DNA from: Oceanospirillum maris DSM 6286
GTDB lineage: Bacteria > Pseudomonadota > Gammaproteobacteria > Pseudomonadales > Halomonadaceae
Reading direction: 5' to 3'
Assembly: GCF_000422865.1 (NCBI RefSeq)
Contig: NZ_AUGW01000007.1
Location: forward strand, 1 to 64,000
DNA: 64,000 nucleotides
Part shown: in pieces, positions 39,070-51,825 of the stretch
Layout: each line of letters opens with the position of its first letter
Position numbering within the stretch: the stretch's first letter is position 1
The notes under the pieces: model-generated
Databases searched by the model: none
Seen by the model: the letters and a program-made list of their open reading frames with translations, nothing else
Told to the model about the DNA's origin: nothing
Program-made: the position numbers and the translations under genes

Positions 39070-39429
39070 TTAACGCTCTGCTGGCACATCACCATCTGCT
39101 GGTGCGATCGTTTCCAACACAGGAAGACCACCTGTTGCTTCTTCAATCGCTTGCTCTGTCACAATACCGGTTGTTGCCGCTTGGTTAGCGGTCTTCGCAT
39201 TTTGACTGGCATAAAATGCCAAGGCCAAACTTGTCACGAAAAACAGGGTCGCAATTATACCGGTAAGGCGACCTAAAAAGCTAGCACTTCCCGTACTACC
39301 AAAAACGGTTTGTGAAGCACCACCACCGAATGAAGCTCCGGCCTCAGCGCCCTTGCCTTGCTGAATCATCACCAGACCCACTAAAGCGATCGCCAGAACC
39401 ACATGTACTGCTAGAATTACGGTATCCAT
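39070..39429 (-). CDS. secG: Preprotein translocase subunit SecG
   Basis: Two-helix inner-membrane subunit of SecYEG. The first helix is about residues 2-22 and the second 55-75, with the conserved [20 protein letters not shown] loop between. The start [16 protein letters not shown] (119 aa) is preferred; the frame extends 23 codons further into tpiA without family support. Confidence 0.93.
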   Translation of the reverse strand: MDTVILAVHVVLAIALVGLVMIQQGKGAEAGASFGGGASQTVFGSTGSASFLGRLTGIIATLFFVTSLALAFYASQNAKTANQAATTGIVTEQAIEEATGGLPVLETIAPADGDVPAER

Positions 39430-39445
39430 TAATCTCAACCTATGC

Positions 39446-40192
39446 TTAATTTGCCGAACGGCAAATTGAAATAAATTCGTCTGAATTGAGCGATGCACCG
39501 CCCACTAAGCCGCCATCAATATCAGGGCAGGCAAAAAGCTCGGCCGCATTATCAGCCTTTACACTACCGCCATATAGAATGCGCATGGCATCCGCATGCT
39601 CTGGGCTGTACTCTGCCAAGGCCGCACGAATCGCTTGATGCACATCTTGAGCCTGCTCACTACTGGCGGTTTTACCCGTACCGATAGCCCATACAGGTTC
39701 GTATGCAACAACAAGATTAGCCCAATCAGCTAAGGTTAACTGCTCAACCACCGCGCTAACTTGCCCCAAAACCACATCTAATGTACGGCCTGCTTCGCGC
39801 TCTTCAAGGGTTTCTCCGACACAAAGCACGGCGGTTAGTCCCGCGTTTAAGGCAGCCTTTGTTTTAGCCGCGATTAAAGCGTCAGTTTCACCGTAAATAG
39901 CGCGCCGCTCTGAATGCCCGACTAAAACGTGACTTAACTGCATATCAGCCAACATATCCGCAGAAATCTCGCCTGTAAATGCTCCAGAAACCGCTTCATG
40001 GCAGTTTTGCGCACCCACAAGCAGATATTCACCGGCGAGTCGACGCATATCACCTAAAAAAAGTGCTGGCGGACAAACCAAAATTTCCGCTTGTGACTGT
40101 TTGGCTTCTTCAGCCAGAGCAGGTACGAAGGAATTTAACAGCTCATTTGAACCATTCATTTTCCAGTTACCGGCGACAATTTGTTTACGCAT
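39446..40192 (-). CDS. tpiA: Triosephosphate isomerase
   Basis: Glycolytic DHAP/G3P isomerase. [10 protein letters not shown] (catalytic Lys), GHSERR (catalytic His) and [12 protein letters not shown] (catalytic Glu) are intact. 248 residues. Lies between glmM and secG as in Pseudomonas. Confidence 0.97.
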   Translation of the reverse strand: MRKQIVAGNWKMNGSNELLNSFVPALAEEAKQSQAEILVCPPALFLGDMRRLAGEYLLVGAQNCHEAVSGAFTGEISADMLADMQLSHVLVGHSERRAIYGETDALIAAKTKAALNAGLTAVLCVGETLEEREAGRTLDVVLGQVSAVVEQLTLADWANLVVAYEPVWAIGTGKTASSEQAQDVHQAIRAALAEYSPEHADAMRILYGGSVKADNAAELFACPDIDGGLVGGASLNSDEFISICRSAN

Positions 40193-40260
40193 ATCATTTC
40201 CTGTATTTCAGGGCGCAAAATATTACTTCATGCCAACCCTACTGACAAGGCGAACCCGTA

Positions 40261-41607
40261 TTATCCGGCGACTTCTTGCTGAATTACTACCGCCAAACCT
40301 TCCGCTAGCGCCCGAACCTCAGTTTCATCCTCACCTTCGGTCATAACACGGATCAGAGGTTCAGTACCAGACGGACGCAATAATAACCGTCCACGCCCAT
40401 CTAAAGCCTGCTCAACTTCGGCTATTTTAGCAACAACCTTAGGCGAAGACTGTACTTGCTCTGCTGTAGCAGCACCAAGTCGCACATTAATCAGTATCTG
40501 CGGAAGCTTATTTAAAGGCTCAAGCAACTGCGCCAATGTACGTCCGCTTCGGGCAACGGCAGCCATAACCTGTAACGCTGAGACAATACCGTCACCGGTT
40601 GTTTGTACATGCTGACAAACAATATGCCCAGAATTCTCGCCGCCTACTCGCCAATCTTTCGCTTTAAGCTCAGCCATAACATAACGATCGCCTACTTTCG
40701 CTCGATTAAAAGGGATGCCTAAGGAGGCAAACGCCTTTTCAAGGCCGTAGTTACTCATCAATGTACCAACAACACCACCGCAAAGCGTACCTTCACGCTG
40801 CATATCGCAGGCAATAATATAAAGTAAATCATCACCGTCAAGTAGCTTGCCTTGCTGGTCGACCATCGCAACACGGTCACCATCACCGTCAAAGGCGATA
40901 CCCAAGTCCGCTTGATGCTCCAACACCGCCGCTTGTAAGGCTTGAGGCGATGTGGAACCGACCTCTTTATTGATGTTTAAACCGTCTGGCGAAGTACCTA
41001 TGGTGACAACATCAGCACCAAGCTCCTTAAAGACAGAAGGTGCAATATGATAAGTAGCACCGTGGGCGCAATCCAACACTATTTTAAGGCCCTTAAGGTC
41101 GTATTCGTTCGGGAAAGTACTTTTGCAAAACTCAATATAACGGCCTGCGGCATCATCAACACGCTTAGCCTTACCTAGCTTATCAGGGCTAACGGTTTCC
41201 ATAGGTAGTTCAAGCTGGGCTTCAATCGCCGCTTCGATCTCATCAGGCAGTTTGGTCGCCTGAGCAGAGAAAAACTTGATGCCATTATCTTCAAATGAAT
41301 TATGAGAGGCGCTAATGACAATTCCCGCCTGGGCATGAAAAGTACGGGTGAGGTAAGCGATGCCAGGGGTTGGCATAGGACCAAGCAAATAAACATCGAC
41401 GCCGGCGGCAGATAAGCCTGCCTCTAAAGCTGATTCAAACATATAGCCAGAAATACGCGTGTCTTTACCAATCAGGATTTTATTATGCCCCTGCTGATTA
41501 AAAACCCTGCCTGCAGCCCATCCGAGCTTCAACATAAATTCTGCGGTTACAGGAAACTCTCCTACCCGTCCACGGATACCATCTGTACCAAAGTATTTGC
41601 GACTCAT
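40261..41607 (-). CDS. glmM: Phosphoglucosamine mutase
   Basis: Converts glucosamine-6-phosphate to glucosamine-1-phosphate for UDP-GlcNAc. The phospho-serine is S101 in ISASHN; the metal loop FDGDGDR and [12 protein letters not shown] are intact. 448 residues, 2 bp after folP ends. Confidence 0.97.
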   Translation of the reverse strand: MSRKYFGTDGIRGRVGEFPVTAEFMLKLGWAAGRVFNQQGHNKILIGKDTRISGYMFESALEAGLSAAGVDVYLLGPMPTPGIAYLTRTFHAQAGIVISASHNSFEDNGIKFFSAQATKLPDEIEAAIEAQLELPMETVSPDKLGKAKRVDDAAGRYIEFCKSTFPNEYDLKGLKIVLDCAHGATYHIAPSVFKELGADVVTIGTSPDGLNINKEVGSTSPQALQAAVLEHQADLGIAFDGDGDRVAMVDQQGKLLDGDDLLYIIACDMQREGTLCGGVVGTLMSNYGLEKAFASLGIPFNRAKVGDRYVMAELKAKDWRVGGENSGHIVCQHVQTTGDGIVSALQVMAAVARSGRTLAQLLEPLNKLPQILINVRLGAATAEQVQSSPKVVAKIAEVEQALDGRGRLLLRPSGTEPLIRVMTEGEDETEVRALAEGLAVVIQQEVAG

Positions 41608-41609
41608 TA

Positions 41610-42461
41610 TTATTCTGCTCCTTGCACTGCCCGAAGGACGTTCAGCGCATCAATAGTTGCGTCTACATCATGTACCCGAACAATCCAAGCTCCCTGCTGC
41701 GCGCATAATAATGCACTAGCAACACTGGCGATAACACGTTCTGCAGGTACGTTCTTGCCGGTAATAGCCCCTAGCATACTTTTCCGCGATGTGCCGGTCA
41801 GCAAGGGATAGCCCAAGGCTTTAATATCGGCTAAGTGTTTGATCAAACTACAATTATGCGCCAAGGTCTTACCAAAGCCATAACCCGGGTCAAGGATGAT
41901 TCGATCCGGTGAAATACCAGCACTCTCACAGGCGGCAATACGCTGATTAAAATACCGCTCAATCTCTGATAAAAGGTCGCCATAAACAGGGTTGTCCTGC
42001 ATATCCTTTGGCTGCCCTTGCATGTGCATAAGACAAACAGGCAAACTTGTTGCCGCCGCCGCCTCTACAGCACCTTCTTTTTCTAAAGCCCGTACATCAT
42101 TAATCAGACTTGCACCAGCCTTGGCACTTTCACGTATTACCGCAGAGGTACTGGTATCAACGGAGACAAGGGCATCAAATTCTCGCACAAGAGCTTCAAC
42201 GACTGGAATGACACGATCCAGCTCTTCCTGCTCGGCAACAACCGCCGCACCTGGGCGTGTAGATTCGCCACCGACATCAATTAAAGTGGCACCTGCGGCC
42301 AACATCGCTTCCGCATGTTTTAGTGCCTGATCAAGACTGTTATGTCGACCGCCATCAGAGAAAGAGTCCGGAGTAACATTAAGAATCCCCATCACCTGAA
42401 TACGGTTTAGATCTAGCCAATGACGGCCAAAAGAAAAAGGGCGTGATTCAAGGTTCGACAT
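41610..42461 (-). CDS. folP: Dihydropteroate synthase
   Basis: Joins p-aminobenzoate to the pterin made by Fol[27 protein letters not shown] and [11 protein letters not shown] are intact. 283 residues from the ATG at 42461, which has GAGAAAG upstream; a TTG 24 bp earlier is possible. The start lies inside the loop of a 12-bp inverted repeat. Confidence 0.95.
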   Translation of the reverse strand: MSNLESRPFSFGRHWLDLNRIQVMGILNVTPDSFSDGGRHNSLDQALKHAEAMLAAGATLIDVGGESTRPGAAVVAEQEELDRVIPVVEALVREFDALVSVDTSTSAVIRESAKAGASLINDVRALEKEGAVEAAAATSLPVCLMHMQGQPKDMQDNPVYGDLLSEIERYFNQRIAACESAGISPDRIILDPGYGFGKTLAHNCSLIKHLADIKALGYPLLTGTSRKSMLGAITGKNVPAERVIASVASALLCAQQGAWIVRVHDVDATIDALNVLRAVQGAE

Positions 42462-42505
42462 CAAGCTTTCTCGCTTAAAAATCAAACACTTTAAATCACG
42501 CCCTT
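42437..42505 (-). promoter_or_regulatory. folP: Long-loop stem enclosing the folP ribosome-binding site and start codon
   Basis: On the mRNA strand AAGGGCGTGATT (42494-42505) pairs perfectly with AATCACGCCCTT (42437-42448), leaving a 45-nt loop that holds the folP Shine-Dalgarno and ATG. The 3' arm runs into TTTTTCTTTT-like sequence, so it resembles a terminator lying inside the folP coding region. It may attenuate folP after ftsH or control its translation. Confidence 0.55.
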
Positions 42506-42549
42506 AAGTTAAGGCAAGGATTTAGGCAAGCTATTCAAATAGCTGCAAA

Positions 42550-44523
42550 TCAATCCTGATCTTTCGGCTTATCATCAGCATTCTGATCGGCCTCAACACT
42601 TCCTTTTGGCTTAATAGGGGTTACCTTGTTGGTATCAAAGACCGTCTCATTCGCTTTTGCTTCAGTGGTTGCTTCAGCAGCAGCATGGCCTTTTTCTACC
42701 CAGCCTTCAGGTGCATCAGGCTCACGACCTTCCATAATGGAGTCGATCTGTTTCGCATCGATGGTTTCGTACTTCATCAAGGCTTGAGCCATCATATCGA
42801 GCTTGTCGCGATTCTCCATCAAGATATCTTGAGCACGGGTGTAGCACTCATCAATGACCTGTCGAATCTCTTTATCTAACTTGCTAGCAATCTCAGCGGA
42901 AGAGAACTTACCTGGACCGCCACTTGATGCCCCACCCAAGAACTGGTGAGAATCATCTTCGTTATACATCAATGGGCCAAGTTCTCGGGATAAACCCCAC
43001 TTGGTCACCATGCTGTGAGCAATCTCGGTAGCACGCTTAATGTCGTTAGCCGCTCCGGTTGTAACACCGTCAAAGCCTAGGGTCATCTCTTCGGCGATAC
43101 GTCCGCCATACAAGCTACAGATCTGACTTAAGAGACCATTACGACTTTGGCTGTAGCGATCTTCTTCAGGCAAGAACATGGTGACACCCAAAGCGCGACC
43201 ACGGGGAATAATACTTACCTTGTAGACAGGATCATGCTCAGGTACCACACGCCCCACAATAGCGTGACCGGCTTCATGATAAGCGGTATTCAGCTTCTCT
43301 TTATCCGACATCACCATTGTCTTACGCTCAGTACCCATGATGATTTTGTCTTTCGCAAGATCAAATTCACTCATACTAACCAAACGGCTATCGCTACGGG
43401 CAGCAAACAGAGCGGCTTCGTTAACAAGATTCGCAAGATCCGCACCTGAAAATCCCGGTGTACCACGGGCAATAATAGCCGGATCAACATCATCAGCGAT
43501 CGGCACTTTACGCATATGTACTTTTAGAATCTGCTCACGACCACGAATATCAGGCAGGCCAACGGTTACTTGTCGGTCAAAACGACCTGGACGCAGTAAG
43601 GCCGCATCAAGAACGTCAGGACGGTTAGTCGCAGCAATGACGATAACGCCTTCGTTGCCCTCAAAGCCATCCATCTCAACCAATAGTTGGTTCAAGGTTT
43701 GCTCACGCTCATCATGACCGCCGCCCATACCAGAACCACGCTGACGACCTACCGCATCAATCTCATCAATAAAGATAATGCAAGGCGCTTGCTTCTTAGC
43801 TTGCTCGAACATGTCGCGAACACGGGATGCGCCCACACCCACAAACATTTCAACAAAGTCAGAACCAGAAATAGTAAAGAAAGGTACCTTGGCTTCACCG
43901 GCAATCGCTTTTGCCAGCATCGTTTTACCTGTACCAGGCTGCCCCACCATCAATACACCGCGAGGAATTTTGCCACCAAGGCGCTGGAACTTGCCTGGAT
44001 CTTTCAGAAAGTCGACCAGCTCTTTGACTTCTTCTTTCGCTTCATCAACACCCGCTACATCTGCGAAGGTTGTTTTAATCTGATCTTGAGATAAAAGTCG
44101 CGCTTTGGACTTACCAAAACTCATCGGGCCCTTACCACCACCGCCACCACCTTGCATCTGGCGCATGAAGAAGAAAAAGATCGCCAATATAATAAGGATC
44201 GGAAAGCTAGCGACCAGTAGACGAGACCAAACACTTTGCTGTTCAGGCTGCCGGCCTTCTACCGTCACTTGATGTCGAATCAAGTCATCCATCAATTTAG
44301 GGTCTTGAACCGCTGGCCGAATCGTCTCAAAACGACTGCCATCTGTTCTTTCGCCACTGATCACATAACCATCAACCACTACTTTACGTACTCGATCACT
44401 CTGTACTTCTTCAATGAAGTCGGTGTAATTCATACGTAGTGGTGATGAATCAGCACTAAAATTATTAAATACTGTTAATAACACTGCAGCAATAATTAGC
44501 CACAAGATTAAATTTTTTGCCAT
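42550..44523 (-). CDS. ftsH: ATP-dependent zinc metalloprotease FtsH
   Basis: Hexameric inner-membrane AAA protease. Two membrane helices (about residues 5-22 and 100-120) flank a periplasmic loop; GQPGTGKT is Walker A and [14 protein letters not shown] Walker B. HEAGH binds zinc. The ATG at 44523 (MAKNLILW, 657 aa) is preferred to a TTG three codons earlier. Confidence 0.96.
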   Translation of the reverse strand: MAKNLILWLIIAAVLLTVFNNFSADSSPLRMNYTDFIEEVQSDRVRKVVVDGYVISGERTDGSRFETIRPAVQDPKLMDDLIRHQVTVEGRQPEQQSVWSRLLVASFPILIILAIFFFFMRQMQGGGGGGKGPMSFGKSKARLLSQDQIKTTFADVAGVDEAKEEVKELVDFLKDPGKFQRLGGKIPRGVLMVGQPGTGKTMLAKAIAGEAKVPFFTISGSDFVEMFVGVGASRVRDMFEQAKKQAPCIIFIDEIDAVGRQRGSGMGGGHDEREQTLNQLLVEMDGFEGNEGVIVIAATNRPDVLDAALLRPGRFDRQVTVGLPDIRGREQILKVHMRKVPIADDVDPAIIARGTPGFSGADLANLVNEAALFAARSDSRLVSMSEFDLAKDKIIMGTERKTMVMSDKEKLNTAYHEAGHAIVGRVVPEHDPVYKVSIIPRGRALGVTMFLPEEDRYSQSRNGLLSQICSLYGGRIAEEMTLGFDGVTTGAANDIKRATEIAHSMVTKWGLSRELGPLMYNEDDSHQFLGGASSGGPGKFSSAEIASKLDKEIRQVIDECYTRAQDILMENRDKLDMMAQALMKYETIDAKQIDSIMEGREPDAPEGWVEKGHAAAEATTEAKANETVFDTNKVTPIKPKGSVEADQNADDKPKDQD

Positions 44524-44628
44524 ATCGTTCAAGGGCTCACCCTCTGTTTGATCGCTTTGATTGCCTGCATTTCAGGATACTTCATAGACAATACTATACT
44601 CCAATCGGTTCAACCATCCGATCAGGGT

Positions 44629-45249
44629 CTAGCCTTTAAAACCCTTAGCAAGAAGGTAAACTTCTCGGGATCTTGCCCGTGAGGCATCCGGCTTCCGTGT
44701 AATCACCGTTTTAAACTGCTCTTTAAGCTGTTTCAAGTAAGCATCAAAGCCTTCGCCCTGAAACACTTTGGCTAAAAACACGCCATCTTTCTTTAATGTT
44801 CGAGAGGCAAGATCTAAGGCCAGCTCAACCAGATACATTCCTCGTGGTTGATCCATCGCTGACATACCGCTCAAATTAGGCGCCATATCAGAAATCACCA
44901 TATCAACAGGGCGATCACCAATAGAAGCCATAATCTCGTCATAAACGGTCTCTTCAGTGAAGTCACCTTGAATAAAGGTAACATCAGCAATCGGCTCCAT
45001 TTCGAGAATATCTGAGGCAATAACAACACCGTTCTCACCGACTTTCTCAATCGCAACCTGCGACCAGCCTCCAGGCGCTGCACCCAGATCAACCACCGTC
45101 ATACCGGAACGAAACAGTTTGTCTTTCTCATTCAGCTCCAACAATTTATAACTGGCCCTGGAACGATAACCATCATCACGGGATTTCTGTACATAACGGT
45201 CATCAAAGTGTTCTTTTAGCCAGCTCGCACTGGTTTTTGATCTAGCCAC
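44629..45249 (-). CDS. rlmE: 23S rRNA (uridine-2'-O-)-methyltransferase RlmE
   Basis: Methylates U2552 of 23S rRNA. SAM motif [13 protein letters not shown] and SDMAPNLSG, with the K-D-K-E tetrad residues in place. The GTG at 45249 with AGGAAA upstream gives 206 aa, matching E. coli RlmE (209); the frame extends 13 codons upstream without family support. Heads the rlmE-ftsH-folP-glmM series and is divergent from yhbY. Confidence 0.93.
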   Translation of the reverse strand: MARSKTSASWLKEHFDDRYVQKSRDDGYRSRASYKLLELNEKDKLFRSGMTVVDLGAAPGGWSQVAIEKVGENGVVIASDILEMEPIADVTFIQGDFTEETVYDEIMASIGDRPVDMVISDMAPNLSGMSAMDQPRGMYLVELALDLASRTLKKDGVFLAKVFQGEGFDAYLKQLKEQFKTVITRKPDASRARSREVYLLAKGFKG

Positions 45250-45358
45250 ACAAATTTCCTGTAAACAAAGTCGGTCAGAGATTATCATCCGCCCTGCACT
45301 TAGCTACAATGTGGGTTTTACCCAAGCCAAATTCAAGGCAAGCACCTCTGGAAGTTTT

Positions 45359-45685
45359 ATGTCCCTGACATCTGCAGTTAAAAAACAGTACCGCTCTATC
45401 GCCCACCACTTAGATCCTGTGGTTATCGTTTCCGAAAATGGTCTGAGCGACGGGCTTCTTGGCGAAGTAGACCGTGCACTGGTCGACCATGAGCTAATCA
45501 AAGTACGCATCAGCGTTTCTGACCGTGAAAGCAAAGTACTTCTGATTGAAGAAATCAGACAGAAAACTGGTTCTGAGCTAGTACAAACCATTGGTAAAAT
45601 GGCTGTTCTATACCGCAAATCTAAAGAGCAGAATGCCAAGCTATCTAACTTGGTTCGTTACGCGCACTATCTAAACCGCAAGTAA
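45359..45685 (+). CDS. yhbY: CRM-domain RNA-binding protein YhbY
   Basis: Single CRM domain protein that associates with pre-50S particles. LKxxAHxLxPVVxVGxxGL-type core reads YRSIAHHLDPVVIVSENGLS, where the usual GxxG loop is SENG. 108 residues from the ATG at 45359 (GGAAG upstream). The divergent pairing with rlmE occurs across gammaproteobacteria. Confidence 0.88.
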   Translation: MSLTSAVKKQYRSIAHHLDPVVIVSENGLSDGLLGEVDRALVDHELIKVRISVSDRESKVLLIEEIRQKTGSELVQTIGKMAVLYRKSKEQNAKLSNLVRYAHYLNRK

Positions 45686-45728
45686 CACGCCGATATATTT
45701 AACGGCAAGCTTATACGGTAAAAAAGAG

Positions 45729-45758
45729 ATAAGGGGGCATCAGCCCCCTTATTTTTTA
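45729..45758. terminator. Bidirectional terminator between yhbY and greA
   Basis: ATAAGGGGGC-ATCA-GCCCCCTTAT with T-rich DNA to the right and A-rich DNA to the left. Confidence 0.9.
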
Positions 45759-46232
45759 GATGTAATGCACTTTTGATATTTCGTACTCAACCTCACCGCC
45801 CGGTGTTAACACCACCACGACATCACCCTCTTCTTTGCCAATTAAGGCACGGGCAATCGGTGAGTTCACCGAGATTTTACCGGCTTTGATATCCGCCTCA
45901 TCATCGCCCACTACTTGATAACGCACTTCTTCTTCGGTATCAAGATTATAGAGTTCGGCGGTGCTACCAAAGATCACTTTCCCACTTTTAGGGATCAAAG
46001 AGATATCAATCACTTGGGCGGTAGATAATTTACCTTCCAGCTCTTGAATACGCCCTTCAATAAACCCTTGCTGCTCACGGGCTGCATGGTATTCAGCGTT
46101 CTCTTTCAAGTCACCGTGTTCCCGTGCTTCTGCAATAGAGGCAATAACACGCGGACGTTGAACCGTTTTAAGATCTTCCAGCTCCGTACGAAGGCGTTTT
46201 TCGCCTTCGACCGTCATCGGGTATCGTTTCAT
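45756..46232 (-). CDS. greA: Transcription elongation factor GreA
   Basis: Rescues backtracked RNA polymerase. N-terminal coiled coil ([20 protein letters not shown], with the acidic tip [14 protein letters not shown]) and a C-terminal FKBP-like domain. 158 residues. Its ATG overlaps the carB stop by 4 bp, so it is co-translated with carB. Confidence 0.97.
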   Translation of the reverse strand: MKRYPMTVEGEKRLRTELEDLKTVQRPRVIASIAEAREHGDLKENAEYHAAREQQGFIEGRIQELEGKLSTAQVIDISLIPKSGKVIFGSTAELYNLDTEEEVRYQVVGDDEADIKAGKISVNSPIARALIGKEEGDVVVVLTPGGEVEYEISKVHYI

Positions 46233-49200
46233 GCACTTACTCCTGAATGGATATCCTGCAAGCGACGTACATTAATCTCATCACCGTACTCTAGGGCCAA
46301 ACAAACAGCCTTCGCGGCGGCAATCGTTGTGGAGTATGGCACTTTGTGCTGCAACGCCGTACGTCGAATAGTTGAGGAATCCGCAATGGCTTTACGGCCT
46401 TCCGTGGTGTTTACAATGTATGCCACTTCATCATTTTTTAGCATATCGACAAGGTGTGGCCGACCTTCATTAACTTTATTAACAACTTCAACTGGGATAT
46501 TTGCTTCTTCAAGCACCTTGGCCGTGCCACGAGTTGCTAACAGTTCAAAGCCTAGTTTACGTAGTGATTTAGCCACATCAACAACAGCGCCTTTATCGGC
46601 TTCACGTACACTCAAAATTGCACGACCTGCATTCTGCGGCAAGATTTCACCCGCACCCTGCTGAGCTTTTAAGAACGCTTCAGCAAAGGTATCGCCCACA
46701 CCCATCACTTCACCGGTAGACTTCATTTCTGGGCCTAGAATCGGATCAACAGCTTGGAATTTGTTGAATGGGAATACCGCTTCTTTCACACTGTATAGCG
46801 TTGGTACGATCTCTTTGGTAAAGCCTTGCTCTTCCAGAGAGATACCTGTCATGCAGCGCGCAGCGACTTTAGCTAAAGACACACCAATACACTTGGAGAC
46901 GAACGGCACAGTACGTGATGCACGAGGGTTAACCTCGATCACATAAACTTCGCCATCTTGCCAAGCCAGCTGTACGTTCATTAGACCAACAACGCCAAGC
47001 TCCAATGCCATGCGCTTCACCATATCACGCATTTTGTCCTGAACATCAGATGGCAAGCTGTATGGTGGCAATGAACAAGCGGAGTCACCGGAGTGAACAC
47101 CGGCCTGTTCGATATGCTGCATCACACTACCGATAACAACGTGCTTACCGTCAGAAACCGCATCGATATCAATTTCAATAGCAGCATTCAGGAAATGATC
47201 TAGCAGAACAGGGCTGTCGTTAGATACTTTAACCGCCGTGGTCATATAGCGGTTTAGCTCTTCATCGCTGTATACGATTTCCATCGCGCGACCACCTAGA
47301 ACATAAGATGGACGAACCACTAACGGATAACCAATTTTCTGAGCCAGAAGAACCGCTTCTTCTTGGCTACGGGCTGTCGCATTAGGTGGCTGAAGAAGAT
47401 CAAGACGCTCAATCATTTTCTGGAAGCGTTCACGGTCTTCTGCACGGTCAATGGCATCAGGTGTTGTACCAATGATAGGTACACCAGCGGCTTCAAGTTC
47501 ACGGGCCAGTTTCAGCGGCGTTTGCCCACCAAACTGCACGATCACACCTTTTGGCTGCTCTTTATCAACAATTTCCAACACATCTTCTAAGGTGATCGGT
47601 TCAAAGAACAGGCGATCAGACGTATCGTAATCGGTAGAAACGGTTTCAGGGTTACAGTTCACCATGATGGTTTCGTAACCATCTTCACGGGCAGCTAGAG
47701 CGGCATGTACGCAGCAATAGTCAAACTCAATACCTTGACCGATACGGTTAGGGCCGCCGCCGATAACCATGATTTTTTCACGGTCAGAGGGGTCAGCTTC
47801 GCACTCTTCTTCATAGGTGGAGTACATATAGGCCGTGTCAGAGGCAAACTCTGCCGCACAGGTATCAACACGCTTATAAACGGGGCGAACACCTAGCTTC
47901 TGACGCAGCTTGCGGAATTCTTTTTCAGACACATCCAGCAAGGTTGCCAAGCGCTCATCAGAGAAGCCTTTGCGCTTCAGGCGGAAGATCACATCTTTTG
48001 TCAGCTCAGACATACCCATTTTGGATACACGCTGCTCATCTTTGATAATGTCTTCAATCTGAACCAGGAACCAAGGATCAACACCGGTAACAGCGTATAG
48101 CTCATCAACGGTCATGCCTAAACGGAACGCATCACCGATATACCAAATACGGTCGGCACCTGGATTTTGCAGTTCACCCTTCAGTTTTTCTAGATGACCT
48201 TCTTCAGTCGTATCCAGAATAGGATCAAAGCCACACACGCCCACTTCAAGTCCGCGCAAAGCTTTTTGCAGAGATTCTTGCAGGGTACGGCCAATAGCCA
48301 TTACTTCGCCAACAGATTTCATCTGAGTGGTCAGACGGTCATTAGCCTGTGGGAATTTCTCGAAGGTGAAACGAGGTATCTTAGTCACAACGTAATCAAT
48401 AGACGGCTCGAATGAGGCAGGTGTACGACCACCCGTAATATCATTCTGCAGTTCATCAAGGGTGTAACCCACGGCCAGCTTAGCGGCGATTTTAGCAATC
48501 GGGAAACCCGTTGCCTTAGAGGCCAATGCCGAAGAACGTGAAACACGCGGGTTCATCTCGATAACAACCATACGTCCAGTATCAGGATCAACACCAAACT
48601 GTACGTTAGAACCGCCGGTCTCTACGCCAATCTCACGCAATACGGCCAAAGAGGCATCACGCATGATCTGATATTCTTTATCGGTCAATGTCTGAGCCGG
48701 AGCAACCGTGATGGAATCACCGGTATGCACGCCCATAGCATCGAAGTTTTCGATAGCACACACGATGATGCAGTTGTCGTTTTTATCACGTACAACTTCC
48801 ATCTCGTACTCTTTCCAGCCGATCAGGGATTCATCAATCAGCAGCTCGCTGGTTGGTGACAGATCAAGGCCACGAGTACAGATCTCTTCAAACTCTTCTT
48901 TATTATATGCGATACCACCACCGGTTCCGCCCATGGTAAACGACGGACGAATGATGCATGGAAAGCCTAAACGAGTCTGTATATCCCAAGCTTCATCCAT
49001 GTTGTGGGCGATTTCAGCGCGTGGGCATTCCAAACCGATATTTTTCATCGCTTTATCAAAGCGCTCACGGTTTTCCGCTTTATCGATGGTATCAGCATTT
49101 GCGCCGATCATCTCAACGCCAAACGCTTCCAACACACCATGCTTTTCCAGATCCAGCGCACAGTTCAGTGCGGTCTGGCCACCCATTGTTGGCAGCACGG

Positions 49201-49459
49201 CATCGGGACGTTCTTTTTCAATGATCTTAGCAACCGTTTGCCAAGTGATAGGCTCGATGTAGGTCGCATCAGCCATCGTAGGATCAGTCATGATGGTTGC
49301 AGGGTTTGAGTTCACCAAAATAACTCGGTAACCCTCTTCGCGCAGAGCCTTACAAGCTTGCGCGCCAGAATAGTCAAACTCACAGGCCTGACCAATGATG
49401 ATAGGGCCTGCGCCCAGAATCAGAATACTTTCTATATCGGTACGTTTTGGCATGGTCAC
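46229..49459 (-). CDS. carB: Carbamoyl-phosphate synthase large chain
   Basis: Two tandem ATP-grasp halves make carbamoyl phosphate from bicarbonate, ATP and ammonia delivered by Car[21 protein letters not shown] begins half one and [19 protein letters not shown] half two; the C-terminal MGS-like allosteric domain is present. 1076 residues. Supplies arginine and pyrimidine synthesis. Confidence 0.97.
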   Translation of the reverse strand: MTMPKRTDIESILILGAGPIIIGQACEFDYSGAQACKALREEGYRVILVNSNPATIMTDPTMADATYIEPITWQTVAKIIEKERPDAVLPTMGGQTALNCALDLEKHGVLEAFGVEMIGANADTIDKAENRERFDKAMKNIGLECPRAEIAHNMDEAWDIQTRLGFPCIIRPSFTMGGTGGGIAYNKEEFEEICTRGLDLSPTSELLIDESLIGWKEYEMEVVRDKNDNCIIVCAIENFDAMGVHTGDSITVAPAQTLTDKEYQIMRDASLAVLREIGVETGGSNVQFGVDPDTGRMVVIEMNPRVSRSSALASKATGFPIAKIAAKLAVGYTLDELQNDITGGRTPASFEPSIDYVVTKIPRFTFEKFPQANDRLTTQMKSVGEVMAIGRTLQESLQKALRGLEVGVCGFDPILDTTEEGHLEKLKGELQNPGADRIWYIGDAFRLGMTVDELYAVTGVDPWFLVQIEDIIKDEQRVSKMGMSELTKDVIFRLKRKGFSDERLATLLDVSEKEFRKLRQKLGVRPVYKRVDTCAAEFASDTAYMYSTYEEECEADPSDREKIMVIGGGPNRIGQGIEFDYCCVHAALAAREDGYETIMVNCNPETVSTDYDTSDRLFFEPITLEDVLEIVDKEQPKGVIVQFGGQTPLKLARELEAAGVPIIGTTPDAIDRAEDRERFQKMIERLDLLQPPNATARSQEEAVLLAQKIGYPLVVRPSYVLGGRAMEIVYSDEELNRYMTTAVKVSNDSPVLLDHFLNAAIEIDIDAVSDGKHVVIGSVMQHIEQAGVHSGDSACSLPPYSLPSDVQDKMRDMVKRMALELGVVGLMNVQLAWQDGEVYVIEVNPRASRTVPFVSKCIGVSLAKVAARCMTGISLEEQGFTKEIVPTLYSVKEAVFPFNKFQAVDPILGPEMKSTGEVMGVGDTFAEAFLKAQQGAGEILPQNAGRAILSVREADKGAVVDVAKSLRKLGFELLATRGTAKVLEEANIPVEVVNKVNEGRPHLVDMLKNDEVAYIVNTTEGRKAIADSSTIRRTALQHKVPYSTTIAAAKAVCLALEYGDEINVRRLQDIHSGVSA

Positions 49460-49534
49460 TCACACACTAAAAATCGGGTTGGTATCAGTTCAGCATCAAA
49501 AGCTTGGCTGAAGCCAAGCTAGGGTCAGATACTG

Positions 49535-50680
49535 TTAACCGCGCTTTTCCACATGGGCCTTAACATTGTCGATAAAACGATCGAACAACGGTGCAACATC
49601 CCGTGGGCCAGGGCTTGCTTCTGGGTGACCCTGAAAGCTAAAAGCTTTCTTGTCAGTGCGCTCAATACCCTGCAAAGAACCGTCAAATAACGATTTGTGC
49701 GTCGTACGTAGGTTGCTTGGCAAGCTGCTTTCGTCAACCGCAAAACCGTGGTTCTGACTGGTGATCATAACCGTTTGATCGTCCAAGCTCTGAACAGGGT
49801 GGTTTGCACCGTGGTGACCAAACTTCATTTTCTCTGTTTTCGCACCGCTAGCCAAAGCCAATAACTGATGGCCTAGGCAGATGCCAAATACAGGAATATC
49901 CGTTTCCAGAATCTCTTTAATGGCAGTGATCGCGTAATCACATGGCTCTGGATCACCAGGGCCGTTTGACAGGAAGATGCCGTCTGGATTCAAAGCTAGA
50001 ACGTCGCTCGCTGACGTTTGCGCCGGAACAACCGTCAGCTGACAACCACGCTCAACCAGCATACGCAGAATGTTGTATTTCACACCGTAGTCGTAAGCCA
50101 CGACATGGTAAGGCAGCTCACTGTCATCACGGTGAATGTAGCCTTTACCCAGCTCCCAGCTCGATTGGTTCCAGCGGTATGACTGACGGGTAGTCACTTC
50201 TTTGGCCAGATCCATGCCTTTCAAGCCTGGAAAGGCTTGAGCCGCTTTCAATGCCTGTTCTTCAGAAATATCACTACCGGCGACAATCGCGCCGCGCAGA
50301 GAGCCTTTCTCACGCAGAATACGGGTTAAACGACGCGTATCAATATCAGCAATCGCAACAATGCCATTTTCTTTCAGATAATCATCCAGTGATTTCTGGT
50401 TACGGAAGTTGCTAGCAAGAAGAGGAAGATCACGAATGATAAGCCCAGAAGCGCAAACGCTATCTGATTCCACGTCTTCACTGTTGGTTCCGGTGTTGCC
50501 GATATGGGGATAAGTGAGGGTAACAATCTGTTTGGTATACGATGGATCTGTCAGGATTTCCTGATATCCGGTCATTGAGGTGTTAAATACCACCTCTCCA
50601 CTGGTGATGCCGTCATTACCAATGGCCACACCTTGAAACACACTTCCGTCTTCAAGGGCCAATATGGCTGGTCTGTTCAA
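49535..50680 (-). CDS. carA: Carbamoyl-phosphate synthase small chain
   Basis: Glutaminase subunit that feeds ammonia to CarB. The class I amidotransferase cysteine lies in [15 protein letters not shown], with HPEASPGP. The start is a TTG behind GGGAGGAGG; E. coli carA also uses TTG. 381 residues. An inverted repeat CTGTAA/TTACAG lies about 55 bp upstream (50735-50752). Confidence 0.96.
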   Translation of the reverse strand: MNRPAILALEDGSVFQGVAIGNDGITSGEVVFNTSMTGYQEILTDPSYTKQIVTLTYPHIGNTGTNSEDVESDSVCASGLIIRDLPLLASNFRNQKSLDDYLKENGIVAIADIDTRRLTRILREKGSLRGAIVAGSDISEEQALKAAQAFPGLKGMDLAKEVTTRQSYRWNQSSWELGKGYIHRDDSELPYHVVAYDYGVKYNILRMLVERGCQLTVVPAQTSASDVLALNPDGIFLSNGPGDPEPCDYAITAIKEILETDIPVFGICLGHQLLALASGAKTEKMKFGHHGANHPVQSLDDQTVMITSQNHGFAVDESSLPSNLRTTHKSLFDGSLQGIERTDKKAFSFQGHPEASPGPRDVAPLFDRFIDNVKAHVEKRG

Positions 50681-50774
50681 GTCAACCTCCTCCCGTCACG
50701 CGATTCTGATCTGAATAAGCTCTGCACTGTTGCACTGTAAGGGTTATTACAGCAAAACCCCGGCCTACAGCTGC

Positions 50775-50813
50775 AAAAAAGCGAGATGAAACAAAGTTCC
50801 ATCCCGCTTTTTT
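50775..50813 (-). terminator. dapB terminator upstream of carA
   Basis: On the minus strand AAAAAAGCGGGATGGAAC pairs with GTTTCATCTCGCTTTTTT, using two G-U pairs, around an AAA/TTT loop. It follows dapB (ends 50967). The rest of the 286-bp dapB-carA gap holds only the carA leader; a 93-codon frame there runs through the terminator and is not a gene. Confidence 0.85.
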
Positions 50814-50966
50814 ATTATCTGGTGTGATTTGACCCTTCGTCCGGCCAATAATCCGCCATATTTTAGGCAATTTAGCCTGCCACGTCCATGACTTCCTTTG
50901 TCTATTTTCAGGCAAAGGCTGGATACATCGCGGTTTCAGCGAGTTAACAACACACCAAGCCAAACA

Positions 50967-51782
<816 letters not shown>

Positions 51783-51825
51783 TTATGCTTTTCTTGATAA
51801 ACGCTTAATAAAGCAGCTTACTCGG

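Noticed and set aside
50682-50963. 93-codon minus-strand frame between dapB and carA
   Set aside because: It runs through the dapB terminator, has no family resemblance, and its length is explained by the carA leader.
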